Of a stretch of 64,000 nt of DNA, positions 7,816 through 16,346 are shown piece after piece. Every line of letters begins with the position of its first letter. Within the stretch, counting starts at the first letter, position 1. Under the pieces are notes generated by a model. It had not been told where the DNA came from and made no database searches. It saw only the letters and a program-made list of their open reading frames with translations. The DNA comes from Actinomycetota bacterium (GTDB lineage: Bacteria > Actinomycetota > Actinomycetes > S36-B12 > UBA10799). The stretch is from contig JACJWU010000005.1 of assembly GCA_020636995.1 (NCBI GenBank), forward strand, positions 186,001 through 250,000. The letters run 5' to 3'. Made by a program: the position numbers and the translations under genes.

Positions 7816-9403
7816 ACGCCGCCTCCTCGGTCACCATCTCCCCGTCCACGACGCGCGTCTGCAGACGCACCAGCCAGCGGTCGCTGGCCTCCGGGAAGTC
7901 CTCCCGCCAGTGCGAACCACGCGTCTCCTCGCGGATCAGCGCAGCCCGTGCCAGCGCCTCACCGACGAACAGCAGATTCGTCATCTCCCAGGACCCTGTC
8001 GTGGGGGTGCCCGCATCGAAGATGGTCAAGGCGGCCAGCGTCGCGGACAGGGAGCCCGCGCTGCGCAGAACCCCTGCGCCTTCGGTCATGACACCTTGGA
8101 AGCGGCGCCGATCGCTCGGGTCGGCGGTCCAGGGTCGCTGCTTGGCCACCGGGTCACGGCGGGTGAAGGACTCCTTGGCGAGCACATCAGCGATGCGATC
8201 GGCGAACACCAGGCCCTCCAGCAGCGAGTTGCTCGCCAAGCGGTTCGCGCCGTGCACGCCGGTGCAGGAGCACTCACCACAGGCGTAGAGCCCGGGAACG
8301 GTCGTGCGCCCCCACAGATCGGTGCGCAGGCCTCCGGAGTGGTAGTGCTGGGCGGGGGCCACGGGGATGAGGTCGACCGTGGGGTCGATGCCGTGTTCGA
8401 GGCAGGAGGCCAGGATGGTCGGGAAGCGATTGGGCCAGTCGATGCGCCGGCCGTCCAGCCACACATGGTCGGTTCCACTGGCTCGCATCTGACGCATGAT
8501 CGCCTTCGCGACAACGTCGCGCGGGGCGAGCTCCTCCAGTGGATGGACCCCGACCATGAATCGCTGTCCGCGATCATCGAGCAGCACCGCACCCTCGCCG
8601 CGCACCGCCTCGGACACCAGCGGTTGCTGTCCGGAGACACTGGGTCCCAGGTACATCACTGTGGGGTGGAACTGCACGAACTCCATGTCGGCCACCACGG
8701 CCCCCGCACGCATTCCCAGTCCGATGCCGTCGCCGGTCGCGACACTGGGGTTCGTCGACGCGGTGAAGACCTGGCCGATCCCACCGGTGGCCAGCACCAC
8801 CGCCGGGGCCAGGATCGCCCCGACCCCGTCGATCTGCCCCTCACCCATCACGTGCAACGTGACGCCCTGCGTGGCTCCCGTCTGGTCCTGCAGAAGATCC
8901 AGCACCAGCGCGTGCTCGATGACCTGGATCCGCTGTCCGACTTCGGCCACCAGAGCGCGCAGGATCTCGGCGCCAGTGGCGTCCCCGCCGGCATGGGCGA
9001 TGCGGTCGGTCAGATGACCGCCTTCCCGGGTCAGTGCGATGTCGCCGGTGGGTGTGCGGTCGAACTCGGCTCCCCAACGAATCAGTCGGCGGACCGCGGC
9101 CGGGCCGGATTCCACGAGCACTCGCACCGCGGCCGGATCACACAGACCAGCACCGGCGACCAGCGTGTCCTGCATGTGTTTGTCCGGGGAGTCCTCGGTC
9201 CCGAGGGCTGCGGCGATCCCACCCTGCGCCCATCGGGTCGAACCCTCGTCCACCTCTGCCTTCGTGACCACTACCACTTTGCGTCCCGCCCGGGTGGCAC
9301 GGATGGCTGTGGTGAGGCCGGCGATGCCGGAACCCACGACCACCACATCGGCGTCGATGAACCATCCGGGCGGGGCGGCAGCCAACGAGTCGGGGAGGAT
9401 CAC
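7805..9403 (-). CDS. nadB: L-aspartate oxidase
   Basis: 532 residues. This FAD enzyme oxidises L-aspartate to iminoaspartate, the substrate that quinolinate synthase (NadA) condenses with DHAP. The dinucleotide motif VVGSGIAGL covers residues 22-30. The region RWAQGGIAA, the succinate dehydrogenase/fumarate reductase-like capping domain and GECSCTGVHGANRLASNSLL are all visible. nadA, normally beside it, is not in this window. It overlaps panC by 4 nt. Confidence 0.95.
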   Translation of the reverse strand: MILPDSLAAAPPGWFIDADVVVVGSGIAGLTTAIRATRAGRKVVVVTKAEVDEGSTRWAQGGIAAALGTEDSPDKHMQDTLVAGAGLCDPAAVRVLVESGPAAVRRLIRWGAEFDRTPTGDIALTREGGHLTDRIAHAGGDATGAEILRALVAEVGQRIQVIEHALVLDLLQDQTGATQGVTLHVMGEGQIDGVGAILAPAVVLATGGIGQVFTASTNPSVATGDGIGLGMRAGAVVADMEFVQFHPTVMYLGPSVSGQQPLVSEAVRGEGAVLLDDRGQRFMVGVHPLEELAPRDVVAKAIMRQMRASGTDHVWLDGRRIDWPNRFPTILASCLEHGIDPTVDLIPVAPAQHYHSGGLRTDLWGRTTVPGLYACGECSCTGVHGANRLASNSLLEGLVFADRIADVLAKESFTRRDPVAKQRPWTADPSDRRRFQGVMTEGAGVLRSAGSLSATLAALTIFDAGTPTTGSWEMTNLLFVGEALARAALIREETRGSHWREDFPEASDRWLVRLQTRVVDGEMVTEEAACEC

Positions 9404-10206
9404 AGGCCCGTCACCTCCACGGCGCAGTTGTCGATCAGCCGCGTGGCACCCACCCGAACAGCCACCAGCAGCCGTCCGCGGCCCATGCGCGGCGGGCCGA
9501 GTTCGGGGTCACGCACGACCACGTAGTCGGTGTCCAGTCCGGACAGTTGCGCGGCCGCCGCCGCTTCGATGTCCGCCGGTCGGTGCTCTGCCGCCCCGGC
9601 CTTCAGCGCTCGAGGGATGGCCAATGCCTGCTCGCGCTGCTCGGGGGTCAGGTAGACGTTGCGACTCGACCGCGCCAGTCCGTCGGGCTCCCGGGATGTG
9701 GGGACGGCGACGACCTTGACACCGATGTCGAGGTCGATCACCATCGAGCGGATCAGGGTCAGTTGCTGGTAGTCCTTCTCCCCGAAGAACGCATGATCGG
9801 GCCTGGTGAGATGCAGCAGTTTGTTCACAACGGTCAGGACGCCCCGGAAGTGCGTGGGCCGCGCGGCACCCTCGAGCTCGGTGCCGAGTTCGCCCGGATC
9901 CACCGTCACCAGCGAGGGCCGCACGTACACGTCGTCGGGTGTGGGCATGTAGACAGTGTTCACCCCGAGCCGCTCACACAGATCGAGGTCGGCGTCCATC
10001 GTCCGGGGATACCTGTCCAGGTCCTCGTCCGCCCCGAACTGCATGGGGTTGACGAAGATGGTCACCGTGACGTGATCGTCGAGGTCCCGGGCAGCGCGGA
10101 TGAGATCAGCATGTCCTTCGTGCAGCGCACCCATCGTCATCACGACTCCCCGGCGGGCGTCCCCGGAGTCCGACGCGAGGTCGGTGCGCGTGTGGACGAT
10201 CCTCAT
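9400..10206 (-). CDS. panC: Pantothenate synthetase
   Basis: 268 residues. It joins pantoate and beta-alanine using ATP. Family motifs are TMGALHEGH at 24-32 (HIGH-type ATP site), FVNPMQF, FGEKDYQQL and SSRNVYL (KMSKS-type position). The ATG at 10206 is inside the DUF2520 gene's stop region (4-nt overlap). panD, often found between panC and nadB in actinomycetes, is absent, so beta-alanine formation must be encoded elsewhere. Confidence 0.95.
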   Translation of the reverse strand: MRIVHTRTDLASDSGDARRGVVMTMGALHEGHADLIRAARDLDDHVTVTIFVNPMQFGADEDLDRYPRTMDADLDLCERLGVNTVYMPTPDDVYVRPSLVTVDPGELGTELEGAARPTHFRGVLTVVNKLLHLTRPDHAFFGEKDYQQLTLIRSMVIDLDIGVKVVAVPTSREPDGLARSSRNVYLTPEQREQALAIPRALKAGAAEHRPADIEAAAAAQLSGLDTDYVVVRDPELGPPRMGRGRLLVAVRVGATRLIDNCAVEVTGL

Positions 10207-11060
10207 GGCCTGCCCCCGAGCGCGTTGAGCAGTCCCTCGGCGGCTGCCGGCCGAAGCAGCCCCTGCGCGAGAGCCCGGTCCGCGGTCAGCCTGGCAAGTG
10301 CGATGTAGGCGGCCTGCACCTGAGGATCGAACCCGAGGGCTTCGACATGGGCGGCGACCGTACCGGCATCGCCGCGCACGACGGGACCGGTCAGCGCCGG
10401 GTAGCCCATGCGAAGGGCGTTGTCCAGGCTCGCCTGCAGCAGAGGGGCCAGCAGCCTCGACGAGTTCTCCACGCCCGCCTCCTGCATGAGCTCCACGCCC
10501 GACGCGACAAGGGTGATCAGATGGTTGGCCGAATGCGCCAGCGCCGCGTGGTACAGCGTGCGCGCCTCCTCGGGAATCCATATCGGTTCCCCACCCATCT
10601 CCACGACCAGTGCTTCAGCGGCCATCCGCAGGGGCTCCGGAGCGGTCACGCCGAATGGCGCGCCGGCCAGTCTCTCCACGTCCAGGCTGGTCCCGGTCAA
10701 GGTCATCGCCGGATGCAGTGCCAGCGGCAGGGCACCACGGGCCTGTGCCGGTCCGAGTACCCCCACGCCGTAGCGACCCGAGCAGTGCACGACGAATTGC
10801 CCAGGGTGGAACGGCAGTTCCCTGGCCATCGCGGGCAGCGCGTCGTCCGGCACCGCGAGAAGCACGAGATCCGCCCGCTCCACGACCTGTTCCACCGCCA
10901 CGATCTCGGCCTCCGGCAGGAGGCTCCGGGCGCGCTCCACCGAGGTCTCGCTGACCGCGTGGGCCGCGATCACCGGGTGCCCGGCCCGCGCCAGCGCGGC
11001 ACCGAGTGCACCGCCGGCGCGACCCACGCCGATGACCCCGGTTCGCAGTCGGACACTCAC
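10203..11060 (-). CDS. Rossmann-like DUF2520 protein
   Basis: 285 residues from a GTG start. The N-terminal NAD(P)-type fold begins with GVIGVGRAGG (residues 8-17), followed by the ketopantoate-reductase-like segments LVLLAVPDDALP and LPLALHPAMTLTG. The C-terminal helical domain is of the DUF2520 type (HSANHLITLVASGVELM). These proteins are usually the first gene before panC in actinomycetes, and a role as a dehydrogenase in pantothenate or NADP metabolism is inferred only from that. The start is fixed by TAGGCT 7 nt upstream. An open extension to 11153 runs into repeat DNA and is rejected. Confidence 0.85.
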   Translation of the reverse strand: MSVRLRTGVIGVGRAGGALGAALARAGHPVIAAHAVSETSVERARSLLPEAEIVAVEQVVERADLVLLAVPDDALPAMARELPFHPGQFVVHCSGRYGVGVLGPAQARGALPLALHPAMTLTGTSLDVERLAGAPFGVTAPEPLRMAAEALVVEMGGEPIWIPEEARTLYHAALAHSANHLITLVASGVELMQEAGVENSSRLLAPLLQASLDNALRMGYPALTGPVVRGDAGTVAAHVEALGFDPQVQAAYIALARLTADRALAQGLLRPAAAEGLLNALGGRP

Positions 11061-11067
11061 GCAGGCG

Positions 11068-11073
11068 AGCCTA
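11068..11073 (-). promoter_or_regulatory. Leaderless-type -10 box of the DUF2520-panC-nadBC-coaX operon
   Basis: TAGGCT on the minus strand, 7 nt before the GTG whose first base is 11060. Confidence 0.55.
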
Positions 11074-11149
11074 TCGAGGTGACGTCGGCGGTGCGCCTCG
11101 TCGGGCTGTTCGTGGCCCGACCCGACTGCTGCGGGCCACCAGAGGGCAG

Positions 11150-11305
11150 GCACGTTGGTTAGAGTCCGGCACGTTGGTTAGAGTCCGGCACGTTGGTTAG
11201 TCCCAGGCACGTTGGTTAGAGTCCCACGGCCGTACAGGACTAACCGGAGTACACGATCTCTCACCGGGATGCCGATCTCTCACCGGAGTGCCGATCTCTA
11301 ACCGG
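11150..11305 (-). repeat. Family A palindromic element, locus A1, first copy
   Basis: A 119-nt element (11187-11305) is preceded by two extra half-units of GGCACGTTGGTTAGAGTCC (11150-11186). On the minus strand it reads CCGGTTAGAGATCGGCAC at one end, a core with ACGGCCGT flanked by CCGGTTAG and CTCTAACC, and GGTTAG/CTAACC units throughout. Read in the direction of the upstream gene (the MidA-type methyltransferase, stop at 11490) the core has the same orientation as copies A2, A3 and A4. Confidence 0.85.
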
Positions 11306-11343
11306 AACCGCCCCTCGCCATCGCCGCGGGTCCTGCAAGCCAA

Positions 11344-11462
11344 GGCACGTTGGTTAGTCCCAGGCACGTTGGGTAGAGTCCCACGGCCGTACAGGACTAA
11401 CCGGAGTACACGGACTCTCACCGGGATGCCGATCTCTCACCGGAGTGCCGCGGACTCACCGG
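11344..11462 (-). repeat. Family A palindromic element, locus A1, second copy
   Basis: Near-identical tandem duplicate of the 119-nt element at 11187-11305, offset by 157 nt with 38 nt of unrelated GC-rich DNA between. It begins 28 nt past the stop of the leftward methyltransferase gene. The remainder of the 429-nt gap between genes (11061-11489) shows no coding potential. Confidence 0.85.
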
Positions 11463-11489
11463 AGCGTCACTCGAGCCACCGAGGGCCGC

Positions 11490-12311
11490 CTACCCAGGTC
11501 GATCCACGAACAGCCATCCGAAGCCGCCCAGCCCACGACGATCACGCAAAACCGCCAGCTCCGCGCTCTCCTGCACATCTCGCGGCGCGGATTCAGCAAG
11601 AACCCGGTGCTGCGGCAGAAGCCGCCCGCCGGTGGCAGCTCGGCACGAGCGGAGGTCCACACCGGCGCTCACGTCCATCCCGCCGAGCGCCGATAGCCGA
11701 CGCCCCCGCCAGTGTCCGACCGGGCCACCTCCCTGGTAGTCCACGGCGATCGCCTCCCCAGCCTCCACGCGTGAGACCAGCGCCCGCCACACCTCGTCCC
11801 GCCGACGCCCGACCACCCCCGAGTCGGTACCCGTCCAGGACCGCAACCAGGCCAGGTCGGCGGGGTCCGCCGGACCCAGCGGCCGGCCATCGCGGCCGAG
11901 CACCAGCCCCTCTTCGACAACCTCCACCGGGATGTCGTCAAGGAACTCGTGTGCGAAGAGCAGCCCGCGCAGGGGCGGGACCGCCTCGGGTGCCACGCCC
12001 TGTATCCAGTGCACCGGCAGGTCGGGGGCCGGCCTGACATCCACCCCCAACAACCTCTCCCCCGGAAAGCCGAGCGCCAGTAGTTGCTCAAGCAGCCGAC
12101 CACGGCCGGAGCCCACATCCACGATCCACGGATCACGGATACCGTGTCGTCGCGCAGCGGCCAGACACCGCTGCAGGACCAACACCGCGACGTGCTGCCC
12201 GACGTCGATCGACGTCGTGAAATGGTCCTCGGCCCGTTGTGTGTGTGAGAAACCCCCCGAAGACAGGTGCACTTGGGCCATCGCCTGCGACCACGTCAGT
12301 TCTGCATCCAC
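11490..12311 (-). CDS. SAM-dependent methyltransferase, MidA/NDUFAF7-like
   Basis: 273 residues from a GTG start giving MDAELTWSQAM. The SAM loop DVGSGRG is at 65-71. The N-terminal block FSHTQRAEDHFTTSIDVG and the later LLFAHEFLDDIPVEVVEEG follow the Methyltransf_28 family (PF02636), in which mitochondrial NDUFAF7 methylates an arginine of a complex I subunit. The Ser/Asp-rich C-terminus is shorter than in eukaryotic members. It overlaps the following bPH gene by 16 nt, so it is the last gene of a three-gene leftward operon. Its target is unknown; a NuoD-like gene lies 2.7 kb away. Confidence 0.75.
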   Translation of the reverse strand: MDAELTWSQAMAQVHLSSGGFSHTQRAEDHFTTSIDVGQHVAVLVLQRCLAAARRHGIRDPWIVDVGSGRGRLLEQLLALGFPGERLLGVDVRPAPDLPVHWIQGVAPEAVPPLRGLLFAHEFLDDIPVEVVEEGLVLGRDGRPLGPADPADLAWLRSWTGTDSGVVGRRRDEVWRALVSRVEAGEAIAVDYQGGGPVGHWRGRRLSALGGMDVSAGVDLRSCRAATGGRLLPQHRVLAESAPRDVQESAELAVLRDRRGLGGFGWLFVDRPG

Positions 12312-13615
12312 CGGGTGCTCTTGTCGGAGGCTCGCGCCGCACTCATCCGGGTGATCTCGTCGGCCAGCAGGTCCTGACACTGCTGCAGACCGAAGTGCGG
12401 CCAGTAGGCGTTGATCCGCCCGGGCGGAAGGTCGAGGTGGACTGTCGCCAGGCCGAGACTGCGCTCCCAAGGGCCCTGCCGCAGGCGTACCGACTGCACG
12501 CGGGCGTGATCGACCACCTGCATCCTGCGGGTCACCCGGCCACGCCGCAGTACCGCTATCCGCGCATCCATCCCGGCGGTCAGGAACCGCCACTGGATCC
12601 ACGCCCGGCGCCGCACCGCGTCCACCGGCCGGATCGTTGGCACCGCAGCCGGATCCGCACCGGGCATGACCCGGCGGAACAGGTCTTCGGCCACAGGTCT
12701 CGGCGCCACCGGCAGCAGGACCGACTCCGTGCCGGCCTCGTCGTCGCTCTTGGCCAAACCGGCCACGGTCACGTAGAGGCGAACCCAGTGTTTGCGCCGC
12801 CAGAACAACGGCTCGACGAACTCCACCGCACAGACACGGCCCGGGGGGATGGTCCGGGCCTGGGTCTGGATCAGGCCATGACGCAACCTGATGCCGTCGG
12901 CGGACTGGGCGACGGTGAATTTGTACAGCTGACTGAACTCGGTCACGACGATGGCGAGGGGCACACCACCGAGCAGAACCGTCAGCAGACCGGACCAGCC
13001 GCTGAGCAGCACGCTGCTGACCACCAACAGCCCGGTGCCCAGTACCAGGAAGACCGTCACCGCCCGCAGCAGCAACGACACCAGCAGGTCCCGGGTCGGT
13101 ACGACGAGCAGAGGCGCCTCCGGAGCCTCGCCGACATCGTGGCGCAACCCGGCCGAACGGGCGAGGATCTCGCTGCGAAGAGCGTCCGCATCGCTGACCG
13201 TCAGGTACTGCAGGTCGGCCCGGGAGTCACCGGCACCGGCCACCTCGACCCGCAGCGCGGCGAAGCCGAAGACTCTGGCGACGAGCGGACGGTTGATGTC
13301 CACGGTCTGCAACCGGGACAACTGCAGTCGCCGCTCCTGGTGGAAGAGAACACCGGACTGCACGCGCAGGTCGCCATCGGCGTCGAACCAATAGGCGAGC
13401 CGGCGGTAGGCCAGCAACTCGTAGCCCAGCGCGATCACTGCGATGAGCATCGTCGCCCCGATCACCCCGAACACTCCCAAGGGGCTGCTGAACAACGCCT
13501 GCCCACCGGCGATGAGGACACCGATGAACAGCGCGGGAAGGTAGGTCGACACCCGCACCACCGGGGTCACCGGGTGGACCCGGCGCTTGGGCGTGGCGGA
13601 TTCGAGGTCGCTCAC
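12296..13615 (-). CDS. PH domain-containing membrane protein, YdbT type
   Basis: 439 residues. Two paired membrane helices near the N-terminus (about 24-70) are followed by a bPH_2 domain (PF03703) with the strand pattern RVQSGVLFHQERRLQLSRLQTVDI. A second helix pair and second bPH_2 domain follow in the middle, and a third degenerate one ends in RMQVVDHARVQSVRLRQGPWERSLGLATVHLDL. This triple arrangement is typical of YdbT. The start overlaps the YdbS-type gene by 4 nt. The pair is thought to form a membrane complex; its role is unknown (stress resistance in Bacillus). Confidence 0.85.
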   Translation of the reverse strand: MSDLESATPKRRVHPVTPVVRVSTYLPALFIGVLIAGGQALFSSPLGVFGVIGATMLIAVIALGYELLAYRRLAYWFDADGDLRVQSGVLFHQERRLQLSRLQTVDINRPLVARVFGFAALRVEVAGAGDSRADLQYLTVSDADALRSEILARSAGLRHDVGEAPEAPLLVVPTRDLLVSLLLRAVTVFLVLGTGLLVVSSVLLSGWSGLLTVLLGGVPLAIVVTEFSQLYKFTVAQSADGIRLRHGLIQTQARTIPPGRVCAVEFVEPLFWRRKHWVRLYVTVAGLAKSDDEAGTESVLLPVAPRPVAEDLFRRVMPGADPAAVPTIRPVDAVRRRAWIQWRFLTAGMDARIAVLRRGRVTRRMQVVDHARVQSVRLRQGPWERSLGLATVHLDLPPGRINAYWPHFGLQQCQDLLADEITRMSAARASDKSTRWMQN

Positions 13616-14109
13616 AATCCGGCCGAACGCTGCTCGCCGCGGGTCGAGAGCCGGTCGCGCAGATCTGCAGCGACCTGCGGATCAAGACCGGGTATGGCGG
13701 CATCGGAGGTCGCGGCCGCCGTGTGCAACTGCACCGAGGTCAGACCGAACGCCCGGTCGATCGGGCCCGCCTTCACGTCCACCAACTGCAGACGTCCGTA
13801 GGGCACGACGACAAGTCGGCGGAACCAGATCCCGCTGCCGACGACCAGATCGTCGGCCCGCTCGGCGTAGCCCCACGACCGCACGCGGCGGCCGATCCAG
13901 GGCCAGCCGACCACTAGCAGGAGCAACCCGGCGGCCGCGATCGCTGCGGCTGCCCACACAGCGCCGACCAGGTACATCACAACCGCCCCCGCCAAGAACG
14001 CGGCGGCGAACAACGCCAGCACCAGTCGGCGGGCGGTGATGAGTTTGGGCGACAGCGGTTTCCAGGTATCACCCTCCGGCCGGAACGCAACATCCACTTT
14101 GGAGGCCAT
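13612..14109 (-). CDS. PH domain-containing membrane protein, YdbS type
   Basis: 165 residues with one pair of membrane helices at about 29-70 (LVLALFAAAFLAGAVVMYLVG, then a second stretch to WPWIG). A single bPH_2 domain follows, reading LVVGSGIWFRRLVVVPYGRLQLVDV. It is the usual short partner of the YdbT-type protein encoded next. First gene of the leftward operon, with a TAGACT box 6 nt upstream of its ATG. Confidence 0.85.
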   Translation of the reverse strand: MASKVDVAFRPEGDTWKPLSPKLITARRLVLALFAAAFLAGAVVMYLVGAVWAAAAIAAAGLLLLVVGWPWIGRRVRSWGYAERADDLVVGSGIWFRRLVVVPYGRLQLVDVKAGPIDRAFGLTSVQLHTAAATSDAAIPGLDPQVAADLRDRLSTRGEQRSAGL

Positions 14110-14115
14110 GGGACC

Positions 14116-14121
14116 AGTCTA
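14116..14121 (-). promoter_or_regulatory. Leaderless-type -10 box of the bPH operon
   Basis: TAGACT on the minus strand, 6 nt from the ATG at 14109. Confidence 0.5.
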
Positions 14122-14191
14122 GGCGCGTGCGCACCGGCAGCGGGCCGACGAGCGCGGTGTGCACCCCGGAGCTCTGACACCATTACGTACC

Positions 14192-15202
14192 GTGGAGACC
14201 CTCGACATCCCGCTGCCCGCGTCGCATCCGGCGGGCCATGGGTTGTTGCGCATCCGGGGCACTGTCGTCGATGGCGCCGTCGAGGATGCCGAGGTGGTCA
14301 CCGGGCTGATGCACCGAGGCGCGGAGAAACTGTTCGAATCTCGCGACTACCGGCAGATCCTGTCCCTCGCCAACCGGCATGACTGGCTGAGCAGCTTCGA
14401 CGGCGAGCTCAGCGCCGCCCGGGTCATGGAGGACGCTCTGGGGATCCCGGTGCCACCACGCGCTCAGGCTCTGCGCACCGTGATCAGCGAAGTCTCCCGG
14501 ATCAATCACCATCTGTACTGGCTGGCGGAGACCGCAGCCGCACTCGGCACCGACGCCTCGGAACTTCGACACGCGCGGGCCGAGATCACCGCAGCCCTCG
14601 ACCGCGCCACCGGAGCACGGATGCACCTGATGATCGTGCGGATCGGGGGACTCGCCTTCGACATCCCCGACACCTGGCCTGCGACCCTGCCGCAGGTCGA
14701 CGCCACCGGGTACGTGGAACAGGTGGCGGATCGTCTTGCCGGCGTCGCGGTCCTGTCCCGCGATCAGGCGATCGCCTACGCCACCAGCGGGATCGTCGCG
14801 CGCGCCAGCGGGTGGGACCGGGACCTGCGTGATCACCTACCGCACGTGGTGGGGGTCGACGGCGATGCCTTGGCTCGGATGCGCTGTCTGGCCGAGGAGA
14901 TCGCCGTGTCCCAGGAGTACGTGGCGCGGGCCGGTCTGCCCGGCGGCGACATCAACACCAGACTGCCGCGCACCATCCGTGTACCGGAGGGCGACTACTA
15001 CGGCGCCAGCGAAACCGCCAGTGGCATCAACGGCTGGTGGCTGGTCTCCCGCGGCGACATCGTCCCGTGGCGGCTGAAGATGCGGACAGCGAGCTTCAAC
15101 AACGCCGCCGCCCTCGGCGCATGCCTGCCCGGGACACGGATCGAGGATCTGCCAGCCGCCTTGATGAGTTTCCTGCTCGTGGCCGGAGACATGGACAAGT
15201 AA
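14192..15202 (+). CDS. Orphan NADH-quinone oxidoreductase subunit D-like protein
   Basis: About 336 residues from a GTG; an in-frame GTG at 14159 would add 11 codons. It follows the complex I 49 kDa/hydrogenase large-subunit fold: PLPASHPAGHG near the N-terminus, GLMHRGAEKLFESRDYRQI, and a C-terminal half with VPEGDYYGASETASGINGWW and PWRLKMRTASFNN. The protein is shorter than NuoD (about 400-440) and no other nuo gene is nearby. Similar stand-alone NuoD paralogues occur in other actinomycetes. It cannot form complex I alone; a scaffold or partner role is speculative. Confidence 0.75.
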   Translation: METLDIPLPASHPAGHGLLRIRGTVVDGAVEDAEVVTGLMHRGAEKLFESRDYRQILSLANRHDWLSSFDGELSAARVMEDALGIPVPPRAQALRTVISEVSRINHHLYWLAETAAALGTDASELRHARAEITAALDRATGARMHLMIVRIGGLAFDIPDTWPATLPQVDATGYVEQVADRLAGVAVLSRDQAIAYATSGIVARASGWDRDLRDHLPHVVGVDGDALARMRCLAEEIAVSQEYVARAGLPGGDINTRLPRTIRVPEGDYYGASETASGINGWWLVSRGDIVPWRLKMRTASFNNAAALGACLPGTRIEDLPAALMSFLLVAGDMDK

Positions 15203-15207
15203 CCCGC

Positions 15208-15340
15208 GCGTACGGAACTGGTTGGGCCAGGGTCGAGCTCAACCAGTTCTGTACGCGACACGCTGCAAAACCGCCCCCGCGATACCTGATACCGCGTGTT
15301 ACTGGTTGGGCCAGGGTCGAACTCAACCAGTTCTGTACGC
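15208..15340. repeat. Family D: two hairpin copies between converging genes
   Basis: Copy 1 (15208-15256) pairs GCGTACGGAACTGGTTG with CAACCAGTTCTGTACGC. Copy 2 (15294-15340) repeats the inner sequence and right arm, with a weaker left end. Each is followed by GACAC. The pair lies between the converging stops of the NuoD-like gene and the binding-protein gene. No T tract follows, so it resembles a tandem-hairpin terminator or an extragenic palindrome. Confidence 0.7.
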
Positions 15341-15360
15341 GACACCGGGTGGTCCCGCTG

Positions 15361-16314
15361 CTACAGCAGGCCCTCTTGCGTCAACCAGTCCTTCGCCACA
15401 GCCTCGGGCTTCTTCCGGTCGATCTCCACCTGCTCGTTCAGCTGCTGGAGTTCATCGGTGGTCAGCGCGGCTGAGACCGGGTCGAGTGCGGCGGTGATCG
15501 TGTCGGTGACGGCCTCGCTGTTCAGCGCCGGAAGGATGTTCTCGGCGGTCTGCAGGCCCTTGTCATCCTCGAGCACGACGAGGTTGTTCGCTGCGACCGA
15601 CCCCGACGACGAGAACACCAGACCGACGTTCACCTTGCCCTGGTTCAGGGCCTGGATGGTCAACGGTCCGCCGGCGTCCAGCGGCACGAACGATCCGACC
15701 TTCACGTTGTAGGTCTCTTCCAGCCCCGGCTGGCAGAACGGTCGCTTCGGGCACTCCGGCGGTCCGCCAAGAGTGATCGGGGAACCCTGCGAGTACTCCC
15801 CGAGTTGGGTAAGGGTCTGCAGGTTGTTCTGGGTCGCGAAGTCCTGCGTCACCGCGAAGGCGTTCTGGTCCTGCGCCGCCGACGGCGTGAGCAGCGTCAG
15901 CCCCTGCTTACCGGCCAGTTCCTGGGCCGCGGTGAAGGTCGCGTCGGCATCGCCGCTGGCCACCTGCTCAGCGTCCGGACCATTGACCTCTTTGTTGAGG
16001 AATTCGGTCAGGCTGCCCAGATACTCCGGCGTGAGCTGGACCTCACCCTTCTCCAGAGCGGGAACGATGACCTCGCGGGTGGTCAACTCCTTGATGGAGG
16101 CGTCCACTCCCTTGGCCTGCAGCACCTGCTGGTACATGGAGGCGAGGATCTTGGTCTCCGAGAAGTTCGTGGTTGCGATCGTGACCGGGGCGCCCCCTTC
16201 CGAGGTCGGAGAGGCGCTGCTGTCGGTATCACCGCCCCCCGACGAACATGCGGCAAGAACCACGGCGCCGGCAGCGAACAGGGCGAAACGGGACACACGA
16301 TTCATGCGCCCCAT
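15361..16314 (-). CDS. Glycine betaine/carnitine/choline-type ABC substrate-binding lipoprotein
   Basis: 317 residues. The lipoprotein signal has a basic start, a hydrophobic stretch and the lipobox LAAC with Cys23 as the lipidated residue; a Gly/Ser-rich linker follows. The mature part belongs to the OpuAC/OsmX-type substrate-binding family (PF04069), with TTNFSETKILASMYQQVL and ELTPEYLGSLTEFL-type segments (here VQLTPEYLGSL). I prefer the ATG at 16314, which has AGGTG about 7 nt upstream, over 16305. It is the last gene after two permeases. The four genes of the importer are split between two divergent transcripts. Confidence 0.9.
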   Translation of the reverse strand: MGRMNRVSRFALFAAGAVVLAACSSGGGDTDSSASPTSEGGAPVTIATTNFSETKILASMYQQVLQAKGVDASIKELTTREVIVPALEKGEVQLTPEYLGSLTEFLNKEVNGPDAEQVASGDADATFTAAQELAGKQGLTLLTPSAAQDQNAFAVTQDFATQNNLQTLTQLGEYSQGSPITLGGPPECPKRPFCQPGLEETYNVKVGSFVPLDAGGPLTIQALNQGKVNVGLVFSSSGSVAANNLVVLEDDKGLQTAENILPALNSEAVTDTITAALDPVSAALTTDELQQLNEQVEIDRKKPEAVAKDWLTQEGLL

Positions 16315-16346
16315 ACAACCACACCTGTTGGTTCGGTACGCATAGA

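Noticed and set aside
7175..9526. 783-codon rightward open frame
   Set aside because: Antisense to nadC and nadB, which have full domain matches; the rightward translation has no recognisable domain.
11068..11489. Riboswitch upstream of the DUF2520-panC-nadBC-coaX operon
   Set aside because: The -10 box is 7 nt from the start codon, leaving no leader. The repeated DNA beyond is family A, shared with unrelated genes.
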